40,759 bases of DNA. Origin: an uncultured Granulosicoccaceae bacterium. Lineage in GTDB: Bacteria; Pseudomonadota; Gammaproteobacteria; Granulosicoccales; Granulosicoccaceae. The notes below the pieces were generated by a model. The model made no database searches. It was not told the origin of the DNA and worked only from the letters and a program-made list of their open reading frames with translations. Made by a program: the position numbers and the translations under genes. Shown here one piece after another: positions 1 through 9,324 of this stretch; position 1 is the first letter of the stretch; each line of letters begins with the position of its first letter. The DNA is taken from the NCBI GenBank assembly GCA_938008205.1, contig CALLLY010000201.1, forward strand, positions 1-40,759, written 5' to 3'.

Positions 1-2
1 GT

Positions 3-380
3 GCTGCAGGTTATATCCCTAAATCGGCCACTTACGCAGTGCTGACAGCGGCGATTCATCTCGTTGCTGCCGGAGGCACTTATCTGCCAGCCGAAGCGCT
101 GGACGATGCTTTACCGGTAGCCGGGCGTCCGGTAGATGCAACGGTGCGTGGCAACGCCGGGCTGGATTGCCTTTCGAAAAGACAGCAGGAAGTGTTGCTT
201 CAGGTAGTACAGGGAAGACCCAACAAGGTGATTGCACAGAACCTGAAAATATCCGAGCACACCGTCAAGGCACATGTGTCCGCAGCTTTTAAATTACTGG
301 GGGTGAGTAACAGAACCGAGGCGGTTTACGCAGCGGCTAAGCTGCAGCGTAAGTCGCTGGCTGGCGGGTCCGGAACTTAA
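3..380 (+). CDS. Response regulator, NarL/LuxR family (5'-truncated by window edge)
   Basis: Open frame from base 3 reads AAGYIPKSATYAVLTAAI..., typical end of a receiver domain, then LSKRQQEVLLQVVQGRPNKVIAQNLKISEHTVKAHVSAAFKLLGVSNRTEAV, a LuxR-type HTH. Confidence 0.85.
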   Translation, partial: AAGYIPKSATYAVLTAAIHLVAAGGTYLPAEALDDALPVAGRPVDATVRGNAGLDCLSKRQQEVLLQVVQGRPNKVIAQNLKISEHTVKAHVSAAFKLLGVSNRTEAVYAAAKLQRKSLAGGSGT

Positions 381-385
381 CCGGT

Positions 386-414
386 ACTCCACATCCAACG
401 GCCGGATGTGGAGT
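386..414. terminator. Perfect 11-bp inverted repeat (actccacatcc-N7-ggatgtggagt) between convergent genes; hairpin without T-tract
   Basis: Read directly from sequence; lies between the stops at 380 and 425. Confidence 0.45.
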
Positions 415-424
415 GGGAATAAAC

Positions 425-739
425 TTACTTTGCTGCATCCATTTGGCTGAAGTATGCCGCCAGATCCATCATGGCCTGGTCGCTTAGACCGGCAGCCATA
501 GGTGCCATAATTGCAGCAGCGGCGCCTTTGCGCTCACCTGATTTGAAGGCTTTGAGCTGAGCCAGCAGGTATCCTTCTTTTTGACCGGCGAGATTGGGGT
601 AGGTCGGGATTGCACTAACGCCGTTGGCGCCGTGGCAGGCTACACAGGTTGCGGCGGCCGCTTTGCCTGCGGCTGCATCACCAGCGGCACCTGCTGAGGT
701 GCTGAGGGCTGCGAAAACAATCGGTAAAAGATATTTCAT
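425..739 (-). CDS. Small secreted monoheme c-type cytochrome (class I)
   Basis: 104 aa from ATG at 739: signal peptide MKYLLPIVFAALSTSAGA, CVACH heme motif, C-terminal Met region; the longer ORF to 901 overlaps EF-G and is unlikely. Confidence 0.85.
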   Translation of the reverse strand: MKYLLPIVFAALSTSAGAAGDAAAGKAAAATCVACHGANGVSAIPTYPNLAGQKEGYLLAQLKAFKSGERKGAAAAIMAPMAAGLSDQAMMDLAAYFSQMDAAK

Positions 740-837
740 GGACGGCCTGTCTATTGTTATTAAACGGTATCCTAACTTGTGGCTCGTTAAGCGTGGCTTA
801 ACGGCTGCAAACACTGTGCAGCCGTTAACCAAACAGG

Positions 838-2922
838 TTAGGAAGCTTTCTTGAGCTCCGCTGCCTGGGCAATAATGACTTCGGCAACGTTGTTCGGACA
901 AGGAGCGTAGTGCGAGAACTCCATAGAGAATTGACCTCGACCGGAAGTCATAGTTCTCAGGTCACCGATGTATCCGAACATTTCACTCAGCGGAGCATCT
1001 GCCTTTACACGAACGCCTGTATGACCAGCTTCCTGGCCCTGGATCATGCCGCGGCGTCTGTTCAGATCACCAATCACATCACCAACGTGATCTTCAGGCG
1101 TGAACACATCCACTTTCATGATTGGCTCAAGTAACTGAGGCCCGGCTTTCGGCATGGACTGACGATAAGCTGCTTTTGAAGCAATTTCGAAAGCAACCGC
1201 CGAGGAGTCAACCGCATGGAAAGCGCCATCTTCAAGGGTGACCTTGAAGTCGAGGCACGGGTATCCGGCAAGAACCCCTTTTTCGATACTGGTTTTAAAG
1301 CCTTTCTCAACTGCTGGCCAGTATTCGCGTGGCACGTTACCGCCGGTTACCTTCGACTCAAACGTGAAACCGCTACCGACTTCGGCAGGTTCGATGCGAT
1401 AGTCAATTTTCGCGAACTGTCCTGATCCACCAGTCTGCTTCTTGTGCGTGTACGAATCGTCAACGCCCTGAGTGATCGTTTCGCGGTAAGCAACCTGTGG
1501 CTTACCAACTTCAACGTCCACAGAGTGGGTGCGCTTAAGGATGTCGACTTTGATATCGAGGTGCAATTCACCCATACCCTTAATGATGGTTTCACCGCTT
1601 TCCTCGTCTGTTTCAACGTGGAACGATGGATCTTCCTGGACCATTTTGCTAAGCGCGATACCCATCTTCTCTGATGCTGCCTTGTCTTTTGGCGACACTG
1701 CAATTGAGATAACCGGATCCGGGAAAACCATTGGTTCCAGTGTGGCAGGGTGCTTCGGGTCACACAGCGTATGACCGGTTTGCACGTTTTTCATGCCAAC
1801 AATTGCCACGATATCACCTGCCTGAGCAGAATCACGTTCTTCACGTGAGTCGGCGTGCATTTCAACGATACGACCGATGCGTTCGGTTTTACCGGTGAAG
1901 GTGTTCAGAATATTGGTACCTTTCTCAAGCTTACCTGTGTAGATCCGGGTAAAGGTCAGTGCGCCGTAGCGGTCGTCCATAATTTTGAACGCCAGTGCAC
2001 GCAGTGGCTTTTCGGGATCAACTATCGCGAACTCACCGGTTTCGTTACCTTCAAGATCAACCTCTGGCTGCGGCTTGACTTCAACCGGGTTCGGCAGGTA
2101 GTCGACAACCGCATTCAGAACGTTCTGAACACCCTTGTTCTTGAACGCACTGCCACAGAAAGTTGGAAAGAACACAAGATCAATAGTGCCTTTGCGGATA
2201 CAACGCTTAATGGTGTCGAGGTCAGGCTCTTCACCTTCCAGGTACTTTTCCATCGCTTCGTCGTCCTGCTCAACAGCAGTTTCGATGAGTTTTTCACGAT
2301 ATTCCTCGACCTTGTCTTTCATGTCGTCCGGAACATCTGTGATTTCGTACTTGGTCGGATCACCGGAGTCATCCCATATCCATGCCTTGCGAGTCAGCAG
2401 ATCAACCACGCCCGAGAAGTCGTCTTCAATGCCGATGGGCAGTGTCATTACCAGAGGGTTGGCTCCCAGCACATCTTCTACCTGCTTTACCACGCGGTAA
2501 AAGTCTGCACCCATACGGTCCAGTTTGTTGACAAAGATGATGCGTGAAACGCCGGAATCGTTGGCGTAGCGCCAGTTGGTTTCAGACTGGGGCTCAACAC
2601 CGCCCGAACCACAGAACACGCCCACGCCACCGTCGAGTACTTTGAGGGAGCGGTAAACTTCGATTGTGAAGTCAACGTGTCCCGGCGTATCGATGATATT
2701 CAGGCGATGGTCATTCCAGAAACAAGTGGTTGCAGCAGACTGAATTGTAATTCCACGCTCCTGTTCCTGATCCATGAAATCAGTGGTCGCTGCACCGTCA
2801 TGCACTTCACCGATCTTGTGAATCTTTCCAGTCAGTTTCAGGATGCGTTCGGTTGTGGTGGTTTTGCCAGCGTCGACGTGGGCAAAAATCCCGATGTTTC
2901 GATAACTCGTTAAGTCTGTCAT
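838..2922 (-). CDS. fusA: Translation elongation factor G (EF-G2-type paralogue)
   Basis: 694 aa; [13 protein letters not shown]1 motif, [17 protein letters not shown], full-length EF-G domains; not flanked by rpsL/rpsG/tuf. Confidence 0.95.
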   Translation of the reverse strand: MTDLTSYRNIGIFAHVDAGKTTTTERILKLTGKIHKIGEVHDGAATTDFMDQEQERGITIQSAATTCFWNDHRLNIIDTPGHVDFTIEVYRSLKVLDGGVGVFCGSGGVEPQSETNWRYANDSGVSRIIFVNKLDRMGADFYRVVKQVEDVLGANPLVMTLPIGIEDDFSGVVDLLTRKAWIWDDSGDPTKYEITDVPDDMKDKVEEYREKLIETAVEQDDEAMEKYLEGEEPDLDTIKRCIRKGTIDLVFFPTFCGSAFKNKGVQNVLNAVVDYLPNPVEVKPQPEVDLEGNETGEFAIVDPEKPLRALAFKIMDDRYGALTFTRIYTGKLEKGTNILNTFTGKTERIGRIVEMHADSREERDSAQAGDIVAIVGMKNVQTGHTLCDPKHPATLEPMVFPDPVISIAVSPKDKAASEKMGIALSKMVQEDPSFHVETDEESGETIIKGMGELHLDIKVDILKRTHSVDVEVGKPQVAYRETITQGVDDSYTHKKQTGGSGQFAKIDYRIEPAEVGSGFTFESKVTGGNVPREYWPAVEKGFKTSIEKGVLAGYPCLDFKVTLEDGAFHAVDSSAVAFEIASKAAYRQSMPKAGPQLLEPIMKVDVFTPEDHVGDVIGDLNRRRGMIQGQEAGHTGVRVKADAPLSEMFGYIGDLRTMTSGRGQFSMEFSHYAPCPNNVAEVIIAQAAELKKAS

Positions 2923-2943
2923 TTTTGTTTCTCAAATAGAAAA

Positions 2944-3015
2944 GCACCGATATAAAACCGGTGCGCTAGCTGGCACTCTTTGCCAGTTGCCCGACCGCAC
3001 TGTTGGTCGCGGGCG
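2944..3015 (-). promoter_or_regulatory. Structured 5' leader of EF-G gene: three consecutive hairpins
   Basis: gcaccg..cggtgc (2945-2965), ctggca..tgccag (2971-2987), gcccgacc..ggtcgcgggc (2990-3015); on the minus strand the promoter-distal hairpin is followed by TTTTCTATTT. Confidence 0.4.
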
Positions 3016-3402
3016 TGTTAGTCCTTCGCAAAAGGTGAAGCTCAGTTGCCTAAGCAGAATTACTTAAATAAAAACAACCAGTTAAGAAGGCTATTATATC
3101 AATAGGGGACTCGACACGTCCGCTGCTGCAGATTTTCCAACCTAACAGGCTGGAGAGCAGACGTAAGTGGGGATGAACAAGGCCTTCTCGTGAAGGAGCG
3201 GAATATAGGCGATGCAAGAGCCCATTTCAAGGCAATCTGCCTGATTTCGCAGAGATATCCCGCAAACCGCGGCCTTTCTGCAATGGGTATTGAAGTTTAT
3301 TTCATGCCAGCCGATATCGCAGGCTGCCAAAAACAATAAAAACAAACGGCCATTGGTGGGTAGTTGTGTGCAGCTGCCTGTCGGAAACACAGGATTACTA
3401 GC

Positions 3403-4041
3403 GTGAGAAGGGTTATCACAGTGCTCGGATTGCTGATTTTTTCAGCGATCTGGAATGCACAAGCGCAGGCACTAAATTGCCAGGCAGCCTACACAAAAGT
3501 GGAGAAAGCGATTTGTGGCAGCCCACAGCTTTCCGAATTGCATACTCGCTTGTCAGATGCTGCAGACCACTCTGTGTCACGAGGGGCAATTAGCGCGCGT
3601 GCGGTGATCATGCTGAAAGATCAGGTGGCCAGAGCCTGCCGTTCAACCAGCAACCTGGAAACCTGTCTGGCTGAGGAGATATCCGAGGCACTTGAATTGC
3701 TCGGCAATCGATTAGCTGATTCGCAGCAGACTCCGGCGCAACTGAATTCCAGCAGCGAGTCAGAACAGCTGGCGTTACTGCAGCAGCGTTTGGTTACCGC
3801 AGAGAAACGATTCCATAATGATGGTGCACCGGAGGAGTTGGTAGTAACGCTTTTGGCTATGCTGCAAGCCTATTCTGAAAGAGCGCTTGTCAGTGACACG
3901 GCCGAATACGAGTCCCGTGCAATACACGCAAAACTGATGGCTGGCTGCGGCGATCTGGGCACCCGGGGACGTTGGAACAAAGCATTGCAGGCCTATGGTC
4001 GTGCGTGTCCGATTAATCAGGTAGCGAATGCTGATTATTAG
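3403..4041 (+). CDS. Secreted LprI-N-like (DUF1311-type) Cys-containing protein
   Basis: Signal peptide VRRVITVLGLLIFSAIWNAQAQA followed by LNCQAAYTKVEKAICGSPQLSELHTRLSDAA, resembling the LprI N-terminal domain; GTG start at 3403 preferred over TTG at 3364. Confidence 0.6.
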   Translation: MRRVITVLGLLIFSAIWNAQAQALNCQAAYTKVEKAICGSPQLSELHTRLSDAADHSVSRGAISARAVIMLKDQVARACRSTSNLETCLAEEISEALELLGNRLADSQQTPAQLNSSSESEQLALLQQRLVTAEKRFHNDGAPEELVVTLLAMLQAYSERALVSDTAEYESRAIHAKLMAGCGDLGTRGRWNKALQAYGRACPINQVANADY

Positions 4042-4130
4042 CCGGGTGAGTTAAATCCCGGTACCAGGTAATTGTTAGTATTACGCTTGCAAACACATAC
4101 GTTGACCGGCAATCTGATGGTCTTTGGTTT

Positions 4131-4784
4131 GTGAGTCCTGCAATGTCCGCCTGCCTGTTGTTCGATAGTGATGGAACCCTGGTTGACAGTGAACTGCTTA
4201 ACAATGAAGCGTTGTCTGCAGAACTAGCTGATTCAGGCATCCATGAATCAGCTGTCAGTCTGGTTAGCCGTTATCGAGGCTGGAATTTCAATAAGGTAGT
4301 CCCTGACCTGCAGGAACGTCATGGCGCGCTGTTAGATGAATCTTTTACCCAGCGCTTTCGTCAGCGAGCCAGTGGGCATTTTGCGGATCACCTGGCGCCG
4401 GTGGCGGGCATAGAGCAGGCACTTGCCAGTCTCGACAACCCGAAGTGTGTAGCTTCCAATGCACCGATGAAGAAGTTGCAGCACGTGCTTAAAGTCACCG
4501 GGTTGCAAAGGCACTTTGCCGACCGCCTTTACAGCGCCTACGACATCAACAGCTGGAAACCCTCACCAGACCTGTTTCTGCATGCTGCATCTCGAATGGG
4601 CTTTGAAGTGAGTCAGTGCATTGTGATTGAAGACAGCGAAGTTGGTGTAAAGGCTGCCTTTGCAGCCGATATGCCGGTAGTGCTCTATGATCCGGCTGGT
4701 GTCTCCACTCATATTAACGCCACTGAAACAATTACCTGCATGTCGCAACTGCCTGAGGCGGTTGATCGTCTGAGCAGGGCATGA
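4131..4784 (+). CDS. HAD-superfamily hydrolase (phosphoglycolate phosphatase/beta-phosphoglucomutase-like)
   Basis: LLFDSDGTLVDSE motif I, KCVASNAP motif II, KPSPDLFLHA and VIEDSEVGVKAAFAADM motifs; start may be the ATG at 4143. Confidence 0.9.
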   Translation: MSPAMSACLLFDSDGTLVDSELLNNEALSAELADSGIHESAVSLVSRYRGWNFNKVVPDLQERHGALLDESFTQRFRQRASGHFADHLAPVAGIEQALASLDNPKCVASNAPMKKLQHVLKVTGLQRHFADRLYSAYDINSWKPSPDLFLHAASRMGFEVSQCIVIEDSEVGVKAAFAADMPVVLYDPAGVSTHINATETITCMSQLPEAVDRLSRA

Positions 4785-4832
4785 TGCTCGGGAAAAACAA
4801 CGGCGATAATCTATACTGACATCAGAACAACA

Positions 4833-5129
4833 GTGGCTGCTCATCAACGTATCGGAAACTGCGAGCTATGTGGTCGGGACACCGCATTGACGTTGCATCA
4901 CTTGATTCCCCGGAAACTTCATCGGCGCAATTTTTTTAAAAAACGTTATACACGGCAGGAGTTGCAACAAGGCATTAAGATCTGTCGGGCCTGCCACAAT
5001 GGTCTACACCGGTTGTATGATGAAATGACTCTGGGCAAAAATTTAAATACTCTGGCGTTGTTGCAGGCAGACGCGGCTATTGCTCGACATGTTGCGTGGG
5101 TTGCCCGGCAAAAGCGTGCAGTCAATTAG
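4833..5129 (+). CDS. Small HNH-domain protein
   Basis: CELCGRDTALTLHHLIPRKLHRRN...ICRACHNGLHRLY: CxxC pairs plus HH motif of HNH nucleases; GTG start. Confidence 0.7.
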   Translation: MAAHQRIGNCELCGRDTALTLHHLIPRKLHRRNFFKKRYTRQELQQGIKICRACHNGLHRLYDEMTLGKNLNTLALLQADAAIARHVAWVARQKRAVN

Positions 5130-5197
5130 CTGCACTATATTATTGGTTTGATTCCGAAACAGGTAGTCATGATGAAGATAGCGGACACCTCTGCAGT

Positions 5198-5968
5198 ATG
5201 AGTCATCAGTTACAACCTGAACGTGTGGAGATTCGTGACGTATGGACATGGGCAGTACAGGCTCAGGCCCTGTACCGAAGACGACCAGTGCTGTTTACCG
5301 CCTTGTCGCTGGTGTTTTTTTATTTAAGCTATTTGCTGGTAATGACCAGCTATGTCACTTTTTTTGCAGGCCTGGTGCTTTGTCAGGTGATGTTGGCAGT
5401 AGTGATAGAGCTTGCCCGAACAGTCGATGAATCGAAACCTGTTTCACTGTCACGCTGTTACACGGCGTTGCAAAACAGCATTGTTGCCACTTTGCTTCTG
5501 GCGTGTTTTTACGTATTAATGTGGGTGGTCGCGGCAAAAATAGCGTCGATGTTTTTTCTGGAGTCTTTGCTAGGGGAAAGTCTGGAAGTAGCGCCTATAT
5601 CGTTTCTGCAGTGGCTGTACCCGGGCACGGTCGGGTTCTTTGTTGTCTATATCGGACTGATGGTCACGACTATGTGGTTCCTGATGCCGATTACGGTATT
5701 TAATCGATTGTCGTTTGTCGAATCACTGAAGCTTGCCAAGCAGGGAGAACGGATTAATTTTGCTGTTGTCGTTGTTGCCAGCTATGTACCGTTCTTTATT
5801 TTCTTTGCACTGTTTATCGTTAGTGAACTTGCACTGGTAGTAGCGATCGCGGGCTTACCCTGGTTTGGTATTTATCTGTTTGTCAGTTATCGCCACGTTT
5901 ATATGGGGCGCAAAGAAAACGCACCGGAGGTAGTAAGAGTCGTGGTGGCAGAAAACCAAACTGCGTGA
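5198..5968 (+). CDS. Multi-pass inner-membrane protein of unknown function (BPSS1780-like)
   Basis: Several long hydrophobic segments; ATG at 5198 (MSHQLQPERVEIRDVWTWAVQAQALYRRRP) preferred over the longer ORF start. Confidence 0.6.
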   Translation: MSHQLQPERVEIRDVWTWAVQAQALYRRRPVLFTALSLVFFYLSYLLVMTSYVTFFAGLVLCQVMLAVVIELARTVDESKPVSLSRCYTALQNSIVATLLLACFYVLMWVVAAKIASMFFLESLLGESLEVAPISFLQWLYPGTVGFFVVYIGLMVTTMWFLMPITVFNRLSFVESLKLAKQGERINFAVVVVASYVPFFIFFALFIVSELALVVAIAGLPWFGIYLFVSYRHVYMGRKENAPEVVRVVVAENQTA

Positions 5969-5980
5969 ACCAGGCTCAAA

Positions 5981-6007
5981 AAAAACGCCCGGTAAACGGG
6001 CGTTTCA
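5981..6007. terminator. Bidirectional rho-independent terminator
   Basis: aaacgcccg-gtaaa-cgggcgttt with A-run before and T-run after, between convergent stops at 5968 and 6085. Confidence 0.85.
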
Positions 6008-6084
6008 CTAACTGCTAAATTAAATGTGGTTCTTTACCACTCAAATATACATGAAGCGTAATTAGCGCAGTCTGTATTACTGTT

Positions 6085-7152
6085 TTATCCTTTTGCGGTG
6101 GAACGTTTGGCGCGACGGCTGCGCCTGGGGGCGGTTCCTGAAACCGAACCGCCGGCGACACTCATGTCGCCTAGTAATTGTGATTGCGCGCCTGCCGAAA
6201 CTTCACCCAAATCAGCGACGATCTGTTCAAGGGCAGGCATTTTGCCGGGTTCGTAGCCGTCCAGCGCATCGCGCATTGCTGCGATGTGTGCCGGAGTAGT
6301 ACCACAGCAACCGCCAATAATCTGAGCACCTGAGTCCATGGCCAGTCGGGCATAGCGTGCCATCAGTTCCGGGGTGCCGTTGTACACAATTTCACCATCA
6401 ACCCACTCAGGAATCCCGCAGTTCGCTTTGGCAACAAAGGCGGGCTCAATATCGGAGTGCTCGCAGGTTTTTTTCATGTTAACCATCGCTGCAACAACCT
6501 CGGCGGCGCCAACCCCACAGTTGCTGCCGCAAGCCGTCAGATCCGGCAGCATCTCGATGGCGAGATTGACGATATCTGCAGCGGTGACGCCCATCATGGT
6601 TCGGCCGTTGGTGTCGATGCTCATGGTAAATATCACCGGCAGCCCGGTAGTCTGGGCACCGGCAAAAGCGGCCCTGGCTTCTTCCAGCGAAGACAGGGTT
6701 TCTATCCAGATGAGATCGGCACCGCCGTTGGCAAGTGCTTGGGCCTGTTCGGCGAATGCTTCAGTGGCTGCTTCAATGCTCAAAGTGCCGGCGGGCTCAA
6801 ATATCTCTCCGGTCGGACCGATATCGCCGGCGACCAGCACTTTTCGATCTGTTTTGTCCGCAACATTGCGTAACAGGTTCGCGGCCTTTTCATTGAGTTC
6901 CGCGACACGATCCTGTCCGTCGTGTAGCTGTAGACGGTACCGGTTGCCACCAAAAGTGTTGGTCAGGACCAGGTCAGAACCGGCGTCGACAAAGCTCTGG
7001 TAGTGCTGGGTGACTTTGTCAGGGTGATCAGCGTTCCAGAATTCCGGAGCGTCACCGGTTTGCAGGCCGAGACTGAACAGATTTGTGCCGGTCGCACCGT
7101 CGGCGAGTATGTAGCGTTTTTCTGCCAACATTGCTGAGATGACGTTGGTCAT
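6085..7152 (-). CDS. Homocysteine S-methyltransferase / betaine-homocysteine methyltransferase-like protein with basic C-tail
   Basis: YILADGATGTNLFSLGL, GGNRYRL, SNCGVG and IIGGCCGTTPAHI motifs; C-terminus APRRSRRAKRSTAKG. Confidence 0.85.
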   Translation of the reverse strand: MTNVISAMLAEKRYILADGATGTNLFSLGLQTGDAPEFWNADHPDKVTQHYQSFVDAGSDLVLTNTFGGNRYRLQLHDGQDRVAELNEKAANLLRNVADKTDRKVLVAGDIGPTGEIFEPAGTLSIEAATEAFAEQAQALANGGADLIWIETLSSLEEARAAFAGAQTTGLPVIFTMSIDTNGRTMMGVTAADIVNLAIEMLPDLTACGSNCGVGAAEVVAAMVNMKKTCEHSDIEPAFVAKANCGIPEWVDGEIVYNGTPELMARYARLAMDSGAQIIGGCCGTTPAHIAAMRDALDGYEPGKMPALEQIVADLGEVSAGAQSQLLGDMSVAGGSVSGTAPRRSRRAKRSTAKG

Positions 7153-7560
7153 ACGGGTAATTCTCTTCTGGATTGCCGGGGGAATGAGTTAGGAAGTTGA
7201 TGCAGCTTGCTAGTTGTATGCCGCGAACGAGAGCTTGCTGCCTCGGGTAAAACTGACCACTCAGACGTGATCAGTCTAACAATAGTCTGCGCTGTTGTTT
7301 TCGACAAGTTATCACACTGATCAGCGCGTGTTCTAGAGCAGATTCATGTTTTGGTCAGTATCAATCTTCGTTTATAAACAAATGCGTGGTGCACAGGTGG
7401 GCTGGGGGCATGTACAAATCACGTCATGGCTGGCGGTTGGATGTCTGTGCGGGGTAAATGTCGTGGTATGCTCAGCAGGCGTCCCAGTGTCGGAACCAAA
7501 TGTGGGATTGAGACTGTCTGGTCAAAATCCGCATCGATAATTTTACGAGGAAATCTAACC

Positions 7561-8532
7561 ATGAAATTGAAAGCAGCAAGCGCCCTGGTGGCATCAGCAT
7601 TAGTGGTCGTTGCGAATAGCGCGATCGCTGAAACGTGGGATATGCCAATGGCTTATGCCGCGACTAACTATCACTCCGAGCACGGGGTGATGTTTGCTGA
7701 CAAAGTGAAAGAATATTCTGACGGAAAGTTGGAAATCACTGTCCATGCGGGTGGGTCTTTGTTTGGCGGGGCAGATATCAAACGTGCAGTTCAGACGGGC
7801 CAGGCGCCTATCGGCGAGCGAATTATGTCGGCTCATGCTAACGAAGAGCCACTACTTAACTGGGACAATCAGCCGTTTCTCGCCACCACCTATGAAGACT
7901 CCGCAAAGCTATGGGACGCTGCAAAGGATACCGTCAATGAAACACTTTCAGACATGAATCTGGTAGCGCTTTATACATGTCCATGGCCGGGGCAGGGGTT
8001 CTATTTTAAAGGGGCAGTGGAATCCAGTGCCGATGTTAAAGGCATGAAGCTGCGTTCTTACAATGCTGCTACGGCAACTGTCATTGAATCACTGGGCGGT
8101 ACGCCGGTACAAATTGAAGCAGCTGAGTTAACCCAGGCACTGGCGACTGGTGTTGCTGATGGATTTATCTCATCCGGTTCCACTGGTTACGATCGAAAAG
8201 TTTGGGAACACCTGTCTCACTACTACAAAGTTAACGCATGGCTTCCGCGCAACTACGTCATGGTAAACAAGGGCGTTTGGGACGGTCTGGATGGTGACAT
8301 TCAGGCGGCTTTGCAAAAGGCTGCTGACGAAACAGGTGCGTCGTGTACGGCAAAATCTGAAGAACTCGCCAACTGGTATTTTGAGCAGCTTGAAGAAAAT
8401 GGCATGTCAGTCGTCGATGCCGGTCCTGAGTTTCTTGCAGAGCTCAAAGTTATCGGTGATAAAATGCAGGCTGAATGGTTGTCACAGGTAGGTGATAAAG
8501 GACAGGCTATTCTTGATGCTTATAGTAAATAA
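7561..8532 (+). CDS. TRAP transporter substrate-binding protein (DctP family)
   Basis: Signal peptide MKLKAASALVASALVVVANSAIA; GKLEITVHAGGSLFG and DVKGMKLRSYN, typical DctP; followed by DctQ and DctM genes. Confidence 0.9.
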   Translation: MKLKAASALVASALVVVANSAIAETWDMPMAYAATNYHSEHGVMFADKVKEYSDGKLEITVHAGGSLFGGADIKRAVQTGQAPIGERIMSAHANEEPLLNWDNQPFLATTYEDSAKLWDAAKDTVNETLSDMNLVALYTCPWPGQGFYFKGAVESSADVKGMKLRSYNAATATVIESLGGTPVQIEAAELTQALATGVADGFISSGSTGYDRKVWEHLSHYYKVNAWLPRNYVMVNKGVWDGLDGDIQAALQKAADETGASCTAKSEELANWYFEQLEENGMSVVDAGPEFLAELKVIGDKMQAEWLSQVGDKGQAILDAYSK

Positions 8533-8546
8533 GTCTTTATAGTAAC

Positions 8547-8569
8547 GAGCCTCCGAATCTCGGGGGCTC
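8547..8569 (+). promoter_or_regulatory. Intercistronic stem-loop between TRAP SBP and DctQ genes
   Basis: gagcctccga-atc-tcgggggctc: 10-bp stem with one G-U pair and a 3-nt loop, followed by acgttttaatt. Confidence 0.55.
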
Positions 8570-8613
8570 ACGTTTTAATTCACTTCAACTAATTAGTAAC
8601 CAGCTGGAACTTT

Positions 8614-9324
8614 ATGGATTGGAAACCGCTGTTAGGATTGCCTCTTTGGTTTTGGTTGTTTGTATTGCCAACTCTCGTGGTGGTTGTCTGCGCAGTGTTT
8701 AAGGACACCGCGGGCATCGTGTTAAGGCCTGTCTGGGCTGTGTTGAATAAAATCTATGATCTGGCCGGTATAGTTGCCGCCATTTTTATGGTGACAATAT
8801 TATTGATCATTGTAGTGCAGATGTTAGCCCGCTGGTTTGAGTTTCAGTTTCCCGGGTCTACTGACTACGCTGGTTATGCAATGGCGGCAACGTCTTTTTT
8901 TGCATTAGCGCATGCGTTAAACCGAGGTGCTCATATACGCGTGTCAATACTGCTGAATCTCAATCAGCACACCAGATACTGGTTGAATGGTCTGGCCATG
9001 TTTATCGCTGCATTAACGGCAACCTATTTTGCACGCTTTGCCATCAAGGCAAATATATTTTCAGAGATGCTCAATGACAGAACGCAGGGACTTGACCAGG
9101 TTCCCGAGCGACTGCTTACCGTAGTTAAGATGTTGGGTTCATCTCCATTGAAATGGTCTGAAATGTGGGCCGCGTCGGGATCAGAATGGGTGTACACGCC
9201 CATGTGGTTGCCGCAGCTGCCAATGTCTATAGGTGCTGTTTTGCTTGCGATAGCGCTGTGGGATAACTTGACACGGCTTGTGGTCACCCGTGAGAGTGCG
9301 ATTAAAATTGAGACGGTAGAATGA
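8614..9324 (+). CDS. TRAP transporter small permease (DctQ family)
   Basis: About four TM segments; position between DctP- and DctM-like genes; stop overlaps next start (ATGA). Confidence 0.85.
   Translation: MDWKPLLGLPLWFWLFVLPTLVVVVCAVFKDTAGIVLRPVWAVLNKIYDLAGIVAAIFMVTILLIIVVQMLARWFEFQFPGSTDYAGYAMAATSFFALAHALNRGAHIRVSILLNLNQHTRYWLNGLAMFIAALTATYFARFAIKANIFSEMLNDRTQGLDQVPERLLTVVKMLGSSPLKWSEMWAASGSEWVYTPMWLPQLPMSIGAVLLAIALWDNLTRLVVTRESAIKIETVE

Noticed and set aside
1855-2547. 230-aa plus-strand ORF opposite EF-G
   Set aside because: Antisense shadow of a highly conserved EF-G gene; translation has no recognisable domain.
4833-5129. HNH protein as a defence or homing nuclease
   Set aside because: Standalone small HNH proteins are common in proteobacteria; no neighbouring methylase, intron or other defence gene here.
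6374-7003. 209-aa plus-strand ORF inside the BHMT-like gene
   Set aside because: Antisense shadow ORF; the minus-strand protein has clear motifs.
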